Of a stretch of 64,000 nucleotides of DNA, positions 43,240-54,400 are shown in pieces; position 1 is the stretch's first letter, and every line of letters starts with the position of its first letter. A program made the position numbers and the translations under genes. Source of the DNA: Ascaphus truei. Taxonomy: Eukaryota > Chordata > Amphibia > Anura > Ascaphidae. The stretch lies in assembly GCA_036426205.1 (NCBI GenBank), contig CM071568.1, positions 40,079,221 to 40,143,220 on the forward strand, in the 5' to 3' direction. The notes beneath the pieces were generated by a model. That model searched no databases, was not told the DNA's origin, and was given only the letters and a program-made list of their open reading frames with translations.

Positions 43240-43592
43240 AATAAGGTCATTACCCATGGAGATTGGGATGGCAGATACAACAGATTTATTAAAAAAAAAG
43301 GTTGGACATCTTTTTAGAAAGGAAAGGTATACAGGGATATACCAAATAAGTAAACATGGGAAGAATGTTGATCCAGGGAGTAATCTGATTGCCAATTCTT
43401 GGAGTCAGGAAGGAATTTATTTTTCCCCTTATGAGATATCATCACTGGGGTTTTTGTTTGCCTTCCTCTGGATAAATATACTGTCAGTATAGAAATAGGA
43501 TAAAGTATCCGTTGTCTAAATTTAGCATAGGTTAAACTTGATGGACGCATGTCTTGTTTCAACCTTATCTACTATGCAACTATGTAATATTT
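43240..43592 (+). mobile_element. CR1-like LINE 3' end, plus strand
   Basis: Shows the ordered blocks CCCATGGAGATTGGGATGGC, GGTTGGACATCTTTTTAG, GTATACAGGGATATACC, CCTTATGAGATATCATCAC and a final CTATGCAACTATGTA. It provides the empty-site sequence for the solo LTR at 11443. Confidence 0.75.
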
Positions 43593-44348
43593 CCAAGTAG
43601 TATTACACTATGCTGTTTTTGTTATTCTCTTTCCTCATGTCCTGATCTTCACCTGAGTGTCATCTGGAGTCATCCATCATTCTGCATATGCTGGACAGGA
43701 CTCAGTTGCATGGTTTGATCGTTTACTGTATATACATGCCTAGTTGTAACTGATTTGGACATTTTATGTTTTTTGGAGGAACCTGAAAGTCACTTGCTTT
43801 CTGTTTCATTGCACCAGTCATACAAATTATGGCACTATGACAAGGATGATACTTTTTTTTTTTAAATAAATAAGGAACCTTAATTCAATGAGAGTTTTTG
43901 TGCAATAGTGCCCTAATCAGCACTATCACATGTATTAAATTATAATTATGATGAATAACCTCCATTGTGCCTACAAAATTCTCTGTACAGCCCGATGTAT
44001 ACTGCCAGCTACATACAATATGAACACACTATATCTCTTTCTGTGAGATTATGAAAGTAGGGCACTGTGTCACAACAGTTACAGTAGCATGCATGGAAAA
44101 TTTGTTGAGAATATCCGAGTGTTCAATTCCCACTTTTAAAATAGCACTAACCTAAGTATAATGAAAACAAATTTCTAATTTATGATTACGGTGATTCAAT
44201 TTCAGATGATACAGTGTGTATACCATCTGTCAAAAGTGGACTTTTTCCACTTGTCCCTAATTACTGTAGCAACAGCTTGTAATTCCAACAGTAAATCCCA
44301 TGTACATATTAGCAGGTGCATCCATAGGATGACAGGGATTGTTTACCA
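43593..44348. other. Intergenic DNA, no gene seen
   Basis: No recognised element. A T-run lies at about 43853-43863. Confidence 0.5.
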
Positions 44349-44350
44349 TA

Positions 44351-44577
44351 CAGGCAGTCCTCAGTTATCCAACGGAATCCGGTCTGCAAGTAGCGTTGGA
44401 TTGCGTAACCGTTGTAAAGCGAGTCCCATGTTAATCAGTGGTGGTGAGCGTTGGATAACGCATTCAGGCGTCGGATAACGCATTCCGGCGTCGAAAAACA
44501 GCCCATAGGGTTGCCTTGTAAAGCGTTGGATATGCCATTCGTTGTAAAGTGAAACGTTGGATAGCGAGAACTACCTG
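44351..44577. mobile_element. Pogo/Tigger-like MITE with CAGGCAGTCCTC terminus
   Basis: The 227-bp element starts CAGGCAGTCCTCAGTTATCC and its reversed right end reads CAGGTAGTTCTCGCTATCC, so the termini match at 16 of 19 positions. TA flanks both sides (44349-44350, 44578-44579). The interior contains several GTTGGATAACGC-like repeats. No coding capacity. Confidence 0.75.
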
Positions 44578-44693
44578 TACAGTACTTCCTCAGGTACTGT
44601 ACTCTGCCATAGCTGTAAAATACCATTACAGTCAAGGTATGAGTTTTCCAAACATTTAAGCTACAGTCCAATTTAGACACCCAACTGCTGAAG

Positions 44694-44785
44694 AGAGAAG
44701 AGAGAGAGAAGATGAGAGAGCAGAAGAGGGAGCGAGAGACGAGACCAGAGAGAGCGACGAGGTGGAGAGGAGAGAGGGGAGAGAG

Positions 44786-44835
<50 letters not shown>
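44694..44835. repeat. (GA)n-rich simple repeat
   Basis: GAGAGA and GGAGAG units dominate, with an almost perfect (GA)n core at about 44785-44834. Frames through this stretch encode only RE or SL repeats and are not genes. Confidence 0.9.
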
Positions 44836-44837
<2 letters not shown>

Positions 44838-45300
44838 CTGAGTTCTCTGTTTTTGTGTGTTTGTTATTTTTACGGGGAGACAGAAATACAAGCTGGGGTG
44901 GGGGTGGGGGAGGATCAGAAAAGGGAAAACAGCCTGGGGAGAAGGGGGGGGGGTCAAAGAAGGCGATACAAGCCTGGGGGGAAGGGAGAGAGGAGACATG
45001 GGCCTGTGGGGGTGGAAAGGAACAAATACAAGCCTGGTTTGGGTGGGAGGAGGGAGAAAGGAGATGCTTGCCTTTGGGGGGTGGGGAGGAAGAGGAGGTT
45101 TGGGGCTGGGATGAGAAGGAAAAAAGATATATTGGCCTGGGATTGGTGGGGAGGATATATGGGCCTGGGGAGAAGGAGATATGGGTAAAGGGGGTGAGGT
45201 GGAAGGAATTATGGGCCTGTGGAGGAAGAAACAGATATGAGCAAGGGGGTGATAAGGAGATATGGGCCGTGGAGTCTGGGTGGCCTAAAGCAGAGGGGGA
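44836..45300. repeat. Purine- and G-rich degenerate minisatellite
   Basis: Recurring GGCCTGGGG, ACAAGCCTGG and GAGATATGGGCC blocks appear about every 40-60 bases in G-rich sequence with many G-runs of three or more. Several frames stay open on both strands because stop codons are rare in such composition. Confidence 0.75.
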
Positions 45301-46174
45301 GCTGAGTATGCCTACCTGCTGCCTTGGAGGATTCAGGGGCCTGCAGAGGTGCCTCTCAGAGAAGACCCTGTCTTCCCTTGGTCTCTGACAGGCACTTCCA
45401 CAGACACTCTTCAGAAGGCCCCCTCTCCACTGATAGATCTGACACATGTTGCCAGCAGTGGGCCTCATTTGACTGATCAAGCCCAGGAGAGGAGTCATGG
45501 CTCCCCTTCTCTCCCCTCCCTCTTCCTCCGTCGGCAACCCTGCTTATCAGTGTTAGCAATGAAAAAGAATTGACACATATTTGAATTTGGTATTTGTGAG
45601 TGCACATATTTTTTGTTTCTATACTTTTGTGTTGCCTTTGTCTTCTACCTGTTGCTAGGCTGCTACGAGAGATGGAACTCAATAGAAAATGCTTTATTTC
45701 TGGGTTTTATCAGGAAGTGCAAGAGGATTAATCAGTGGTGTTTTTTTTTCACTTAAAACTATATATCTTTATTTATTGTATGTTCAAACTTTCTCTTTTT
45801 ATTCCAATCACAAGTTTCATTGTAAAATCCACCAGCAGTTTTCTAATTACAGAAAACTAAAATCCTTAAAATGGACACCCCTGTAATTTGCTATTAAGTC
45901 GGGGTTAGCACTAATATAATATCTGCAATGGTACTAGTCTCTTCATCAATCCAAATATTAGAGAGAGAGAGACTATCAAGGGTTTTAGATACTTTACTTA
46001 CACCTATCAGTGCCAAATAAGAGTGAATGGTGTTGCTTTGAAACCCCTTTGACAATAAAAGGCTTAGCAACACTCTGTCCCAACTCATGTTTAACTGGTG
46101 ACCTCATCCCAAGGAGTCTAGCGATGACATGCAAATTTGGCAGATCTAGATGGAGGAGAGAGGCTTTTACTTAA
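45301..46174. other. Intergenic DNA, no gene seen
   Basis: No motif recognised. The segment 45898-46174 may belong to the repeat bracketed by the 35-bp direct repeat that starts at 46175. Confidence 0.4.
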
Positions 46175-46209
46175 GTACCCATTCATTACTTTATATAAAT
46201 AGTAGATAG
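46175..46209 (+). repeat. Left copy of a 35-bp direct repeat
   Basis: GTACCCATTCATTACTTTAT followed by ATAAA is identical over 25 bp to 48994-49018, and ten more bases match with three differences. It includes a TATATAAA box-like element. Confidence 0.75.
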
Positions 46210-46214
46210 AACTA

Positions 46215-47030
46215 CTCCTTCGTCACGGCAATTTTGCGTCAAAGCACAACCAAGACACTTATTTGTGTTAGTACCTTTATTTTATTATTTGAGCACAGCT
46301 CCCCATTAAATTTGGTTTTAATGACTTCCGGAGGTAGAGCTCTAAGATGGCTGCATTTCTCAGGAACTCCTGAATACCCCAGGGTGGTAATGCCTGCAAA
46401 CCATGGCCAAGAACAGCCACTGCCCGTAGCCCAACTAACCCCTGAATACCCCAGGGTGGTAATGCCTGCAAACCATGGCCAAGAACAGCCACTGCCCGCA
46501 GCCCAACTAACCCCTGAATACCCCAGGGTGGTAATGCCTGCAAACCATGGCCAAGAACAGCCACTGCCCGTAGCCCAACTAACCCCTGAATACCCCAGGG
46601 TGGTAATGCCTGCAAACCATGGCCAAGAACAGCCACTGCCCACAGCCCAACTAACCCCTGAATACCCCAGGGTGGTGATGCTGCAGAAAGGGGGCATCAA
46701 TGCGCAGCCTCAGGACAAAGTTTTAGAGACAGGACCTAGCAGCATGAGCATCTCGGGCTTACCTGATCTAACGGTCAGCCAGCCATTGGTTACAGGTCTG
46801 GCGGAAGTTCTCCCTTACCGGGCACATCTGATCAGTATGTTCACCTTACCAGAATACGACTTCCATCTTGAGCCGCCACGTATCGCCGCCGTATCGCAGC
46901 ACCCCCAGCTTAGCCTTGGTCCGGTCATGTATAAGCCACTTCAAAATCCCACAAGAAAAAGGTTTCTCCCTTCCTTCTCGACCAGAAACTTTTACTTTTC
47001 AAAATGCCCAGAGCTGCCCACCTAAAGCGG
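46215..47030 (-). mobile_element. LTR-like segment with a tandem repeat in a U3-like position
   Basis: On the minus strand the order is a long non-coding part, a 72-bp tandem array (46679-46371), then AATAAAATAAAGG (reverse of 46269-46282), which looks like a polyadenylation signal, then an R/U5-like end. This is the layout of an LTR in which enhancer-like repeats precede the poly(A) signal. I could not fix TG/CA ends or a target duplication, so the call is tentative. Confidence 0.4.
46371..46679. repeat. 72-bp tandem repeat, about 4.3 copies
   Basis: Units begin at 46371, 46443, 46515, 46587 and 46659, each TGAATACCCCAGGGTGGTAA... with CCATGGCCAAGAACAGCCAC inside. Copies differ at only a few positions (for example CCCGTAG, CCCGCAG, CCCACAG). 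Because 72 is divisible by three, frames stay open on both strands, which explains the 263-codon plus-strand frame 46234-47025. Confidence 0.95.
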
Positions 47031-47186
47031 ACATGCTGTACCCCCGATTACCGCAGGCAGCATGGAAATGGCGGTACAGTACATGACTGCCTGATTGCTG
47101 TATACAGAGGGGGGCAGGTCTTCATGGTGGATCCGCTCGCTATGGACGCTCCTCTTTCCTTCAGGAAAAATCTCCCATATTATAGA

Positions 47187-47954
47187 TGTAGACATGTATA
47201 AAAATGGTATACAGCTCTTTCTCATGCTGGCAGTAAACCTGGTAAGTATGCAGGGTTGCCAGCAACAATCATGGAGGTTTACCCTCACATCCTGGTGAGG
47301 TGTCATATGTAACAAGGGAAGTGACAACATGCTCTGTGTCCACTGTTAGTGACACAAGACGTGTGTCTGTTTCTGAGTCTATATAAGACACTGCACTGCC
47401 AAAAGTTAGAGTTCCAAGGTTAATCAAGGGTTCAAGTAGAAGGAGTGTCTGCAGCAGCTCAAGGCTGTCAGATTCAAGTACTAGCAGACTACACACTGTG
47501 TTCAGGGACCTGACACAGATGGTGATCTCCCTTAGGAGAGGTGAGCCAACTCTATTAAGAGAGGAGGAACCTTCTGAGAGGAATGTACTCCAACAGGATG
47601 GGCGGCTAGTACGACTGCTATGAGGGGCTGTCTGCCTGGAGAGATGCAAATAAAGATGCCCTTGTTCACTACAACCCTTCTGTGTGAGTGTGGAGTCATT
47701 CTACAGAAGGAGGTACCACAGAGGAGGTCCCCATCAGATACATCCCCCTGCGGCCGCAGAGATCCTGATGGGGTGGAGGCGCTGCATCGTATGTGAGTAA
47801 GACTCAGATCACACTACCTCAGATGCTTGTCATGCTGATATCCCCATACCAACCCAGCGGGAGACTCAGGAGTCCTGTAAGCCAGCAGGTGCACCACAAA
47901 TACACAGACATGTAATTGGGGGATTTTCTACATATGGGTCAGGACACTGTTACA
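47187..47954 (+). mobile_element. Gypsy-like solo LTR, group G, with TAGA target duplication
   Basis: A 768-bp segment starts TGTAGACATG and ends CACTGTTACA, flanked by TAGA (47183-47186, 47955-47958). It has a TATATAAG box (47380-47387), AATAAA (47649-47654), the 12-mer TGGAGGCGCTGC (47774-47785) 169 bp before the 3' end, a following GTATGTGAGTAAG and later CCAGCAG|GT. It aligns with 17214-18024, and its 3' end equals the GTTACA end of the LTR at 62417-63582. Confidence 0.75.
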
Positions 47955-47958
47955 TAGA

Positions 47959-48396
47959 CAATCATTTAATTCATCACTGCGAAAGGGTTAACGTGTAACT
48001 CTGTGTGAGCTGCCCTGTCTGTGTGGGTATTATTATATATATGTTGTGTTCCTGCTCTATGCTGTTTAATAATGTTATATTGATTCTGTTGTAATATGTT
48101 TTCTTAATGCCTTCACATGACTGCTCACCTTGTTGAAACATAAGACTCTGGGAGAAGGTCACTTTATCTGTTTATTGTTCTGTTAAATGTGTTCTTAAGC
48201 CTCATTACATCTCACTGCTCTGCAGACTATTTAACTGTAAAGAATAGTGTTGGTTATAAATGCTGAGGATTTAATATTAGTTTTTATTATCCTGACACAT
48301 CAGGTAATTCAATATATGGGGACCTTTAACATCTGTTATCTTGTGCATTGTCTCCCAAAATCTCCACAACCTCAGCTTACAGTTATGTTCTGCCTC
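47959..48396. other. Intergenic DNA, no gene seen
   Basis: No recognised gene or element. Confidence 0.45.
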
Positions 48397-48535
48397 CAGT
48401 CTCCCTAGCGATGGGAACCAGTCTCCCTAGCGATGGTATCCCGTCTCCCTAGCGATGAGATCCAGTCTCTTAACGATGGGATCCGGTCTCCCTAGCGATG
48501 GGATCCAGTCTTCCTAACGATAGGATCCAGTCTGT
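48397..48535. repeat. 22-bp minisatellite, about six copies
   Basis: Units CAGTCTCCCTAGCGATGGGA plus TC or AC follow one another with single-base variation; one unit is 21 bp (CAGTCTCTTAACGATGGGAT plus C). Confidence 0.9.
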
Positions 48536-48993
48536 ACTCAGATTGTTACTATGAGGCTCCGGCTTGCTGGTATTTTAGTAGAAATCTCTCACACAATATT
48601 TTCATCCCAGCGGCTAAAGTTTAATTTCTTCTCTTCTTATTTACAATATTAATAACCCATTGAAATAACTAGAGAGAGAAAAAAAAGGGCTTTTTTAGTT
48701 TACCTGATGTATGCACACAATAATATATACACCTGATATGTGCATATAATATGCAATTTATGTTTCTGTCTGGCTATTTTGCACTACTCTGTTATTTGTG
48801 TATATATGAAAATGTATCTCACTGTATTGTTACAAAGCCTGTTAATAAATAAAGTTTAAAAAAAATTTGGTTTTAACATATATCACATCACACAGCATTT
48901 ATTCACTATCAGTATCTACCTATTTAGCTACCCCGTCAAGGTAGTACATTGGAGTGCTCTCTACATAGGAGTTCTTTATTCTTCTCAGTCTGC
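48536..48993. other. AT-rich DNA, no gene seen
   Basis: Ends near 48856 in AATAAATAAAGTTTAAAAA, which looks like the tail of a poly(A)-type insertion but is too short to assign. Confidence 0.4.
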
Positions 48994-49028
48994 GTACCCA
49001 TTCATTACTTTATATAAACAGCAGATGG
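48994..49028 (+). repeat. Right copy of the 35-bp direct repeat
   Basis: Identical over its first 25 bp to 46175-46199. It brackets, with the left copy, 2.8 kb that include the 72-bp array, the solo LTR and the 22-bp minisatellite. Confidence 0.75.
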
Positions 49029-49827
49029 AAACATGGGAGGGGTTTGTTATGTATAGTTCAGGTGGAGCAATCTGCCAGACAAGCCCCTGTAAAAACGATC
49101 ATTTACCTATGACGTACCTGATACGTCACTAGGTTCTCTGGTGTGCCAGGGCCCATGACATACTGTACCAGATACATTCTAAGGGCACTGAAAAGGTTAC
49201 ATCCTTTTTTTTCCCCCATTCCTATATTATCTTAAGTACTATTTTGAAGTTCTCTAAAATAACTTGATACAGAGGGAAATATATCAAATAATTATCAAAG
49301 CTCCCTGTGCCGTTTTCTGACCATCTTATCAACGAGGCCATTGCTTCACACAGAGGTCACATATCCTCTCTTGATTTATAAATGGACATTTCCATTACTA
49401 AATCTTACACTGACAAGTCTGGATGAATAGGAAGATCCTTTAAATGTCAAGTGTGCAGTAATGGAATGTATCTTCAGTCAGTGTCAGTGTCAGGAGGCAT
49501 TAGGACAAATGTAAAAATAAATAGTCAATAGCTATTACGGTTTATAAAATGGAAATACTGCGTGTCTCTGACTTTTACTTTTGGAGCGTTTAAAAAGTAG
49601 AACATATGTGAAATGAAACAATAAATATTGTGACCAGATTAAAGATACCTAGCCATTGTTACTAAATCTTTCATCATTCATCTCCTCCCCTTTGACCGGT
49701 GGCACAAATAATCTTTCCCTGCTTTTCATTTAAGTCCAGCTGAATTCTGTTTTCAGTGGACCATGGGTGCATTAGGATTTGTTTGGGCTCCTGCGCAATC
49801 CTATGTACAATGTAGGGATGTAAGGAA
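49029..49827. other. Intergenic DNA, no gene seen
   Basis: No recognised gene or element. Confidence 0.5.
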
Positions 49828-50107
49828 GCATATGAGTAGCTCGATGGCTGATAATTAACACCTTACACTAACCTTGGCCCCTTGCAGACACACTTACCAG
49901 AATGCCCTGTCTCTGTACGTTTTTCCTACCAACCAATTAGATTGTAAGCTCTTTGGAGCAGGGACTCCTTTTCCTAAATGTTACATTTAAATCTGAAGCA
50001 CTTCTTCCCTTTGTGTTATTTATATCTTATTATTTATATGATTGTAACTATTACTGCTGTGAAGCGCTATGTACATTAATGGCGCTATACAAATAAAGAC
50101 ATACATA
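49828..50107 (+). mobile_element. L2-like LINE 3' UTR
   Basis: GGAAGCATATGAGTAGC, CTTGGCCCCTTGCAGACACA, GAGCAGGGACTCCTTTTC, GCTGTGAAGCGCTATGTACA and CAAATAAAGACATACATAC match 7528-7829 in order. It starts just before the ORF2 stop equivalent, so only the tail was inserted. Confidence 0.8.
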
Positions 50108-50639
50108 CAATGTTCCCTGTGTTCTTGTGGAGAAGCTTAATGTGACCTATATTTTCATAGCACTACTGTACATACTTACAATTTTTCAATGAACCTTAAT
50201 TTGATCTTCATATTCATTTAGGGATTTCACTTTTTCTGCTTCTTTCTTTGGGAGAAATTTCTACAGTTTCAATATTAAATTGACAGCATTGACTGACAAA
50301 TATATGTGAGAAAGAAGTAACTTGTTTAAATCCAATCAAAACAATGACTACAAGGTCAGTACCAAAAGAAAAAAAAATAGATGTAATCTACAGGAAAGTA
50401 TTCTACTTAAATCTTCAGGCAGAGATAAGACCTAGAAACAATTGCTGATTAATGTTTAGTGATAATCAATCCGTGCTCGACAAACCCGGTCGCCCACTCG
50501 CCAGGTGCGAGTGGATATGGGCTCATGGCCAGTTACATTTCCCCTGATCTGCAAAAAAAATTGGCTGATTGGGCGTGACGCGGGATGGAGCTGCCAGGCC
50601 TTTTTTGTTTGTTTTTTAGCACTGAGCAGTCAAGCCGCC
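50108..50639. other. Intergenic DNA, no gene seen
   Basis: AT-rich up to about 50460, then a CTCGACAAACCCGGTCGCCC and GCGAGTGGAT patch. A GGCGAGTGGATTTTT and TTTGTCAAGAAC patch near 56672-56716 is similar to the latter, so a repeat may be split by the intervening 6 kb. Confidence 0.35.
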
Positions 50640-51020
50640 CTTCCTTCTCTGCACGGGTAAGTGTGTGTGTGTGTTGCTCGGGCATGGTGTCCCCCCTCCT
50701 GCCTCTGGTCCCCATGGTTGGCTGCCCGCCCAGGGTGGAAGGTGGTAGCGGGGGTGTTCCTTCCCCCCCCCATCCCCGGCGCTCCCTTTGTTGCCCGCGC
50801 GGGGCAGGAGGTGGTGGCGGGGGGTGTTCCTTCCCCCCGGTCCCCGGCACTCCCTTGGCTGCCTGCGCAGGGTGGGAGGTGGTGGCGGGGGGTGCTCCTT
50901 CCCCCTGGTCCCCGACGCTCCCTTGGCTGTCCACGTGGGACAGGAGATGGTAGTGGGGGTGTTCCTTCCCCTCCCCCCCCGGTCCCCGTTGCTTCCTTGG
51001 TTGCACGCGTTGGAGATTAG
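50640..51020. repeat. GC-rich 68-bp minisatellite, about 4.5 copies
   Basis: GGAGGTGGTGGCGGGG recurs at about 50738, 50808, 50876 and 50944, a 68-70-bp period, each followed by GTGTTCCTTCCCC, CGGTCCCCGG and CTCCCTTGGCTGCC. CpG-rich and G-run-rich. Frames of 100-200 codons through it on both strands are by-products of composition. Confidence 0.85.
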
Positions 51021-51129
51021 AGCAGGGGGGGAGCAGGGTGGTGGTGTGTGGTCGGCTGGCTGGCTCCTGGTGGGGAGCCGTCTGCTTGGTTGCTGGCCTA
51101 TTCTTTCTTCCTTCTCCATTCACCCCCCT

Positions 51130-51456
51130 ACCCAATCATCCAGTCAGTCACCCCCCCCCCAAGTCAGTTCCTTTCTGAACATTATCATCATTGATTTATA
51201 TACATTGGATCTTATCATACGGAGGAGTATTAGCAGCACCCCGGGGTGTCTTTCCCCATTTCTCAATATTGCTTACATTTAGGGGTAGCTCATAGCCACC
51301 GGCAGAGACATTGTCTATAATGTGGATGTCTACTAATTAAAGACATAAGGATTTTTTTCGAGGAGTCTAAGACACCATGTTTCCGGTTAACTGGTTGGCA
51401 ACAATGGGTTAAATTGATATTTTTTATATATATTATTTTGCCTGTTCTATATACTA
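51130..51456 (+). mobile_element. Probable 5' region of PLE-2
   Basis: Non-coding DNA directly upstream of the PLE-2 ORF with TTAGCAGCACCCCGGGGTGT and a short hairpin-prone GGGGTGTC patch. It is assigned to the element only by position; its true left border was not found. Confidence 0.35.
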
Positions 51457-54400
51457 TTGGACAGAATATTAGCAAACTACATTGTTATTGTCATCACATT
51501 CAATATGGAGGAATGCATTGAGGATACAGTTGAAGACAATACTAGAGATACCTTTGTACACATATGTAGTGACAATACCAAACGCCTTAGGCATGCGGAA
51601 CACTTATTTGAAGAGGGAGGAGACCTACATTGTGAGGAACCATCAGACCTTATTACCCACTTTTTGCGGTTGGAAAAATTACTCTCATCAAATATACGTT
51701 TATGGTGGGACATCACGACATTAGAAAATTATATCCGCACCAAGAGAATTCATAGAGGACTGAGAATAAAAAAATCCCCAACTTTTGGGTTTAATAATAA
51801 CCAGGAATTCAAAGACGAATGGCGAGGGATATTGGATGATTGTGCTTTTAAACTTATGAACACCATCATCCAATATAAAACCAAAGAAAGACAAAATTTG
51901 GGTACTGAAATTACGACCTCGCAAACTAAAATGCAAGCTTTTGAAAAAATGGAACATTACCATCACAATGACAAAATACTGTTAAATAACCTAGAAGATG
52001 TGGAGAAAGTAATTATCAATAAAAAAACAAACTAAGTTTGAACGAGACAAACTAGATTACCTTAAGAAACAGGTGTACCTCTGGCAGAAGATAGGACCTA
52101 CTAACATCAACAGGAGCAGAGACAAATCCCCCCATAGATTTAACAGGGAAAGAGAGGGAGCTGCCAGTACCCCCAAAAAATCAATCTTAAAAAAAACGCC
52201 CCACCGATACCTCCAGTTATGAATCAGATACGTCAGAAGGAGAAGGTCGTGGACTTTCAGTTTCATTTGACCGCACAGATGATATTTGGAGAAAAAGTGG
52301 GGAAGCAAGGGGCACTTATAGAGAGCCCCAAAATCTAGGGCCAACGGGATCCTCAAACCAACACCATAAAGATCGAGAGGGGAAACCTTTTTAGGACACG
52401 AAGGTCAAAAAGAAAAAAGAGGCCAAGGGGGAGACAAGAAAAGAAGGAAATACACCTAAAAGACACTGAGATCAAGTCATCAATATTTCTGACTTTGTCC
52501 TAACTCCTAGTCAACTCAGTTTACTTAACAAGGGGTTAAATTTTGCTCCATTGAATGATTTTTCTCTATTTGACACCATTATTGATGTACAACGCTTTAC
52601 CCGTAAATTATGTTTACATACATTTTTTGTTACAGGTGATACTCAGGGGGAAACTATTGTACCTAATATACTATCGCAGATATCACAACTCCCAATAGAA
52701 GAAGAGAGTAATAGTGATCCACAGTGGTCCTTTAAAGAATATTGTGCTCTCGCAGACATGGAGGAATTATGGAAAGACCAATATGACAGTTTTGAACCAC
52801 AAGGGGTATCATTAACTCTTGATTTCTTTAGTCATGTACATACAAATTTTAGAAAAAAATCAACCTTCTGTGCGAATACATCAAAGGGGAACTTCATCAA
52901 CACGTTTGAACAGTTGGTGGCTAGAGATCTTAAGAAGCTAGCAGAGGACTGTACCCTTCACCCCTACCAATCAGAAAATCTGACAAAAGAGGGAAAAAAA
53001 GGTCTTTATGATTTTAAAAATGACCCCTCCATAGTCATTAAAAATGTGGATAAGGGGTTGGGGGGGGGGGGGGGCATTGTGGTACAGTCCTCTGCTGACT
53101 ACCAGTCAGAAGCTCTAAGCCAATTGAGCAATACAGAATTTTATTAAAAAAATAAAAAAAAACTATCTAGTGACCCTAAACAGAGGTTCCAAACAGAACT
53201 ACATATTCTTTTAGAGATGTGGGAAGTATTGTATGTCCTCAATAAAAAAAGAATTATAATTTTTGTTTCCACCACATCCTATCGTACCCATTTTTTACCA
53301 TCTCCCAAAGATCCACAAATGCCTGACGCGACCACCGGGTAGACCGATCGTGTCGAGCATTGGATCTTTGGGAGATGGTCTCTCACATTACGTTGATCGT
53401 TTTTTACAGCCCTTAGTGGCTTCATTACCATCCTTTTTAAAGGATACAAATCAATCACTCACGACATTCAGAATTTACAGTGGAAATCAAATTATCAATG
53501 GGTTACGATGGATGTAACCTCCCTATACGCTATCATTAAACATGAACAAGGTATTTCAGCAGTGGAATACTTTTTGGATCGTTCACACCTTGCACGTTTT
53601 TGTTAGAATCTATCACGTTTCTTTTGACACATAATTACTTTAAGTTTGATTCACAATTTTATTTACAAATTATGGGCACCGCTATGGGCACTTCTTTTGC
53701 ACCCTCTTATGCTAATTTATTTATGGGATTGTGGGAATCCATGTTTATTTACGGTGACCACAATCCCTTTAAACAACACATTATTTATTATAAACGTTAT
53801 ATTGACGACTTACTTCTGGTATGGGAGGGTGAATGTAATATTTTACAAGAATTTATCACCGCACTAAACACTAATGATTATAATCTGCATTTTAGTTATG
53901 AGCACAATTCACATCACATTTGTTATTTAGACGTCATGTTATATATTGATATGGAGGATGGAATACAAACAGATCTTTATCGCAAAACCAATTCCAGAAA
54001 TTCTTTGCTTTTAGCCACTAGCAATCATGCTAGATCCCTTAAACAAGGGATCCCTAAAGGGCAATTGTTACGCCTCAGGAGAATCTGTTCAACTGAGGAG
54101 AATTTTGATTTACGGGCAAGGGAGCTTATGAACAGATTTATTGAAAGAGGATACAGTGAATCCCAACTTGAACATATACTGTTAGAGGTTAAAAATAGAG
54201 ATAGGACCCTCTTATTATCTAAATACAAAATAACAAATAAGAAGGGACACTATGATACAAGCACTACACATACACAAGGCGTACCAGCTCTCTTTATTAC
54301 TCAACAAAGCAGACAAGCGGGAACCATATGCTCAATTATTTCAAAACATTGGAGCATTCTACAATTAGATCAGGGATTGACACCCTTGACACAAAAGGGA

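Noticed and set aside
44656..45537. 293-codon minus-strand frame and overlapping 208- and 158-codon plus-strand frames
   Set aside because: They run through GA and G-rich simple repeats; the products are S/L- or R/E-repeats and low-complexity P/S, and frames are open on both strands.
45898..46174. Left half of a large LTR pair with the right copy near 48.9 kb
   Set aside because: Only the 35-bp segment at its right border recurs; the rest does not align with 48700-48993.
46234..47025. 263-codon plus-strand frame with four PEYPRVVMPANHGQEQPLP repeats
   Set aside because: Explained by a 72-bp tandem repeat, which preserves frame in all phases; the minus strand has equally long frames, and no family resemblance was found outside the repeats.
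50533..51282. Several 100-200-codon frames on both strands
   Set aside because: Produced by the 68-bp GC-rich minisatellite; low-complexity P/G/A composition and overlapping frames.
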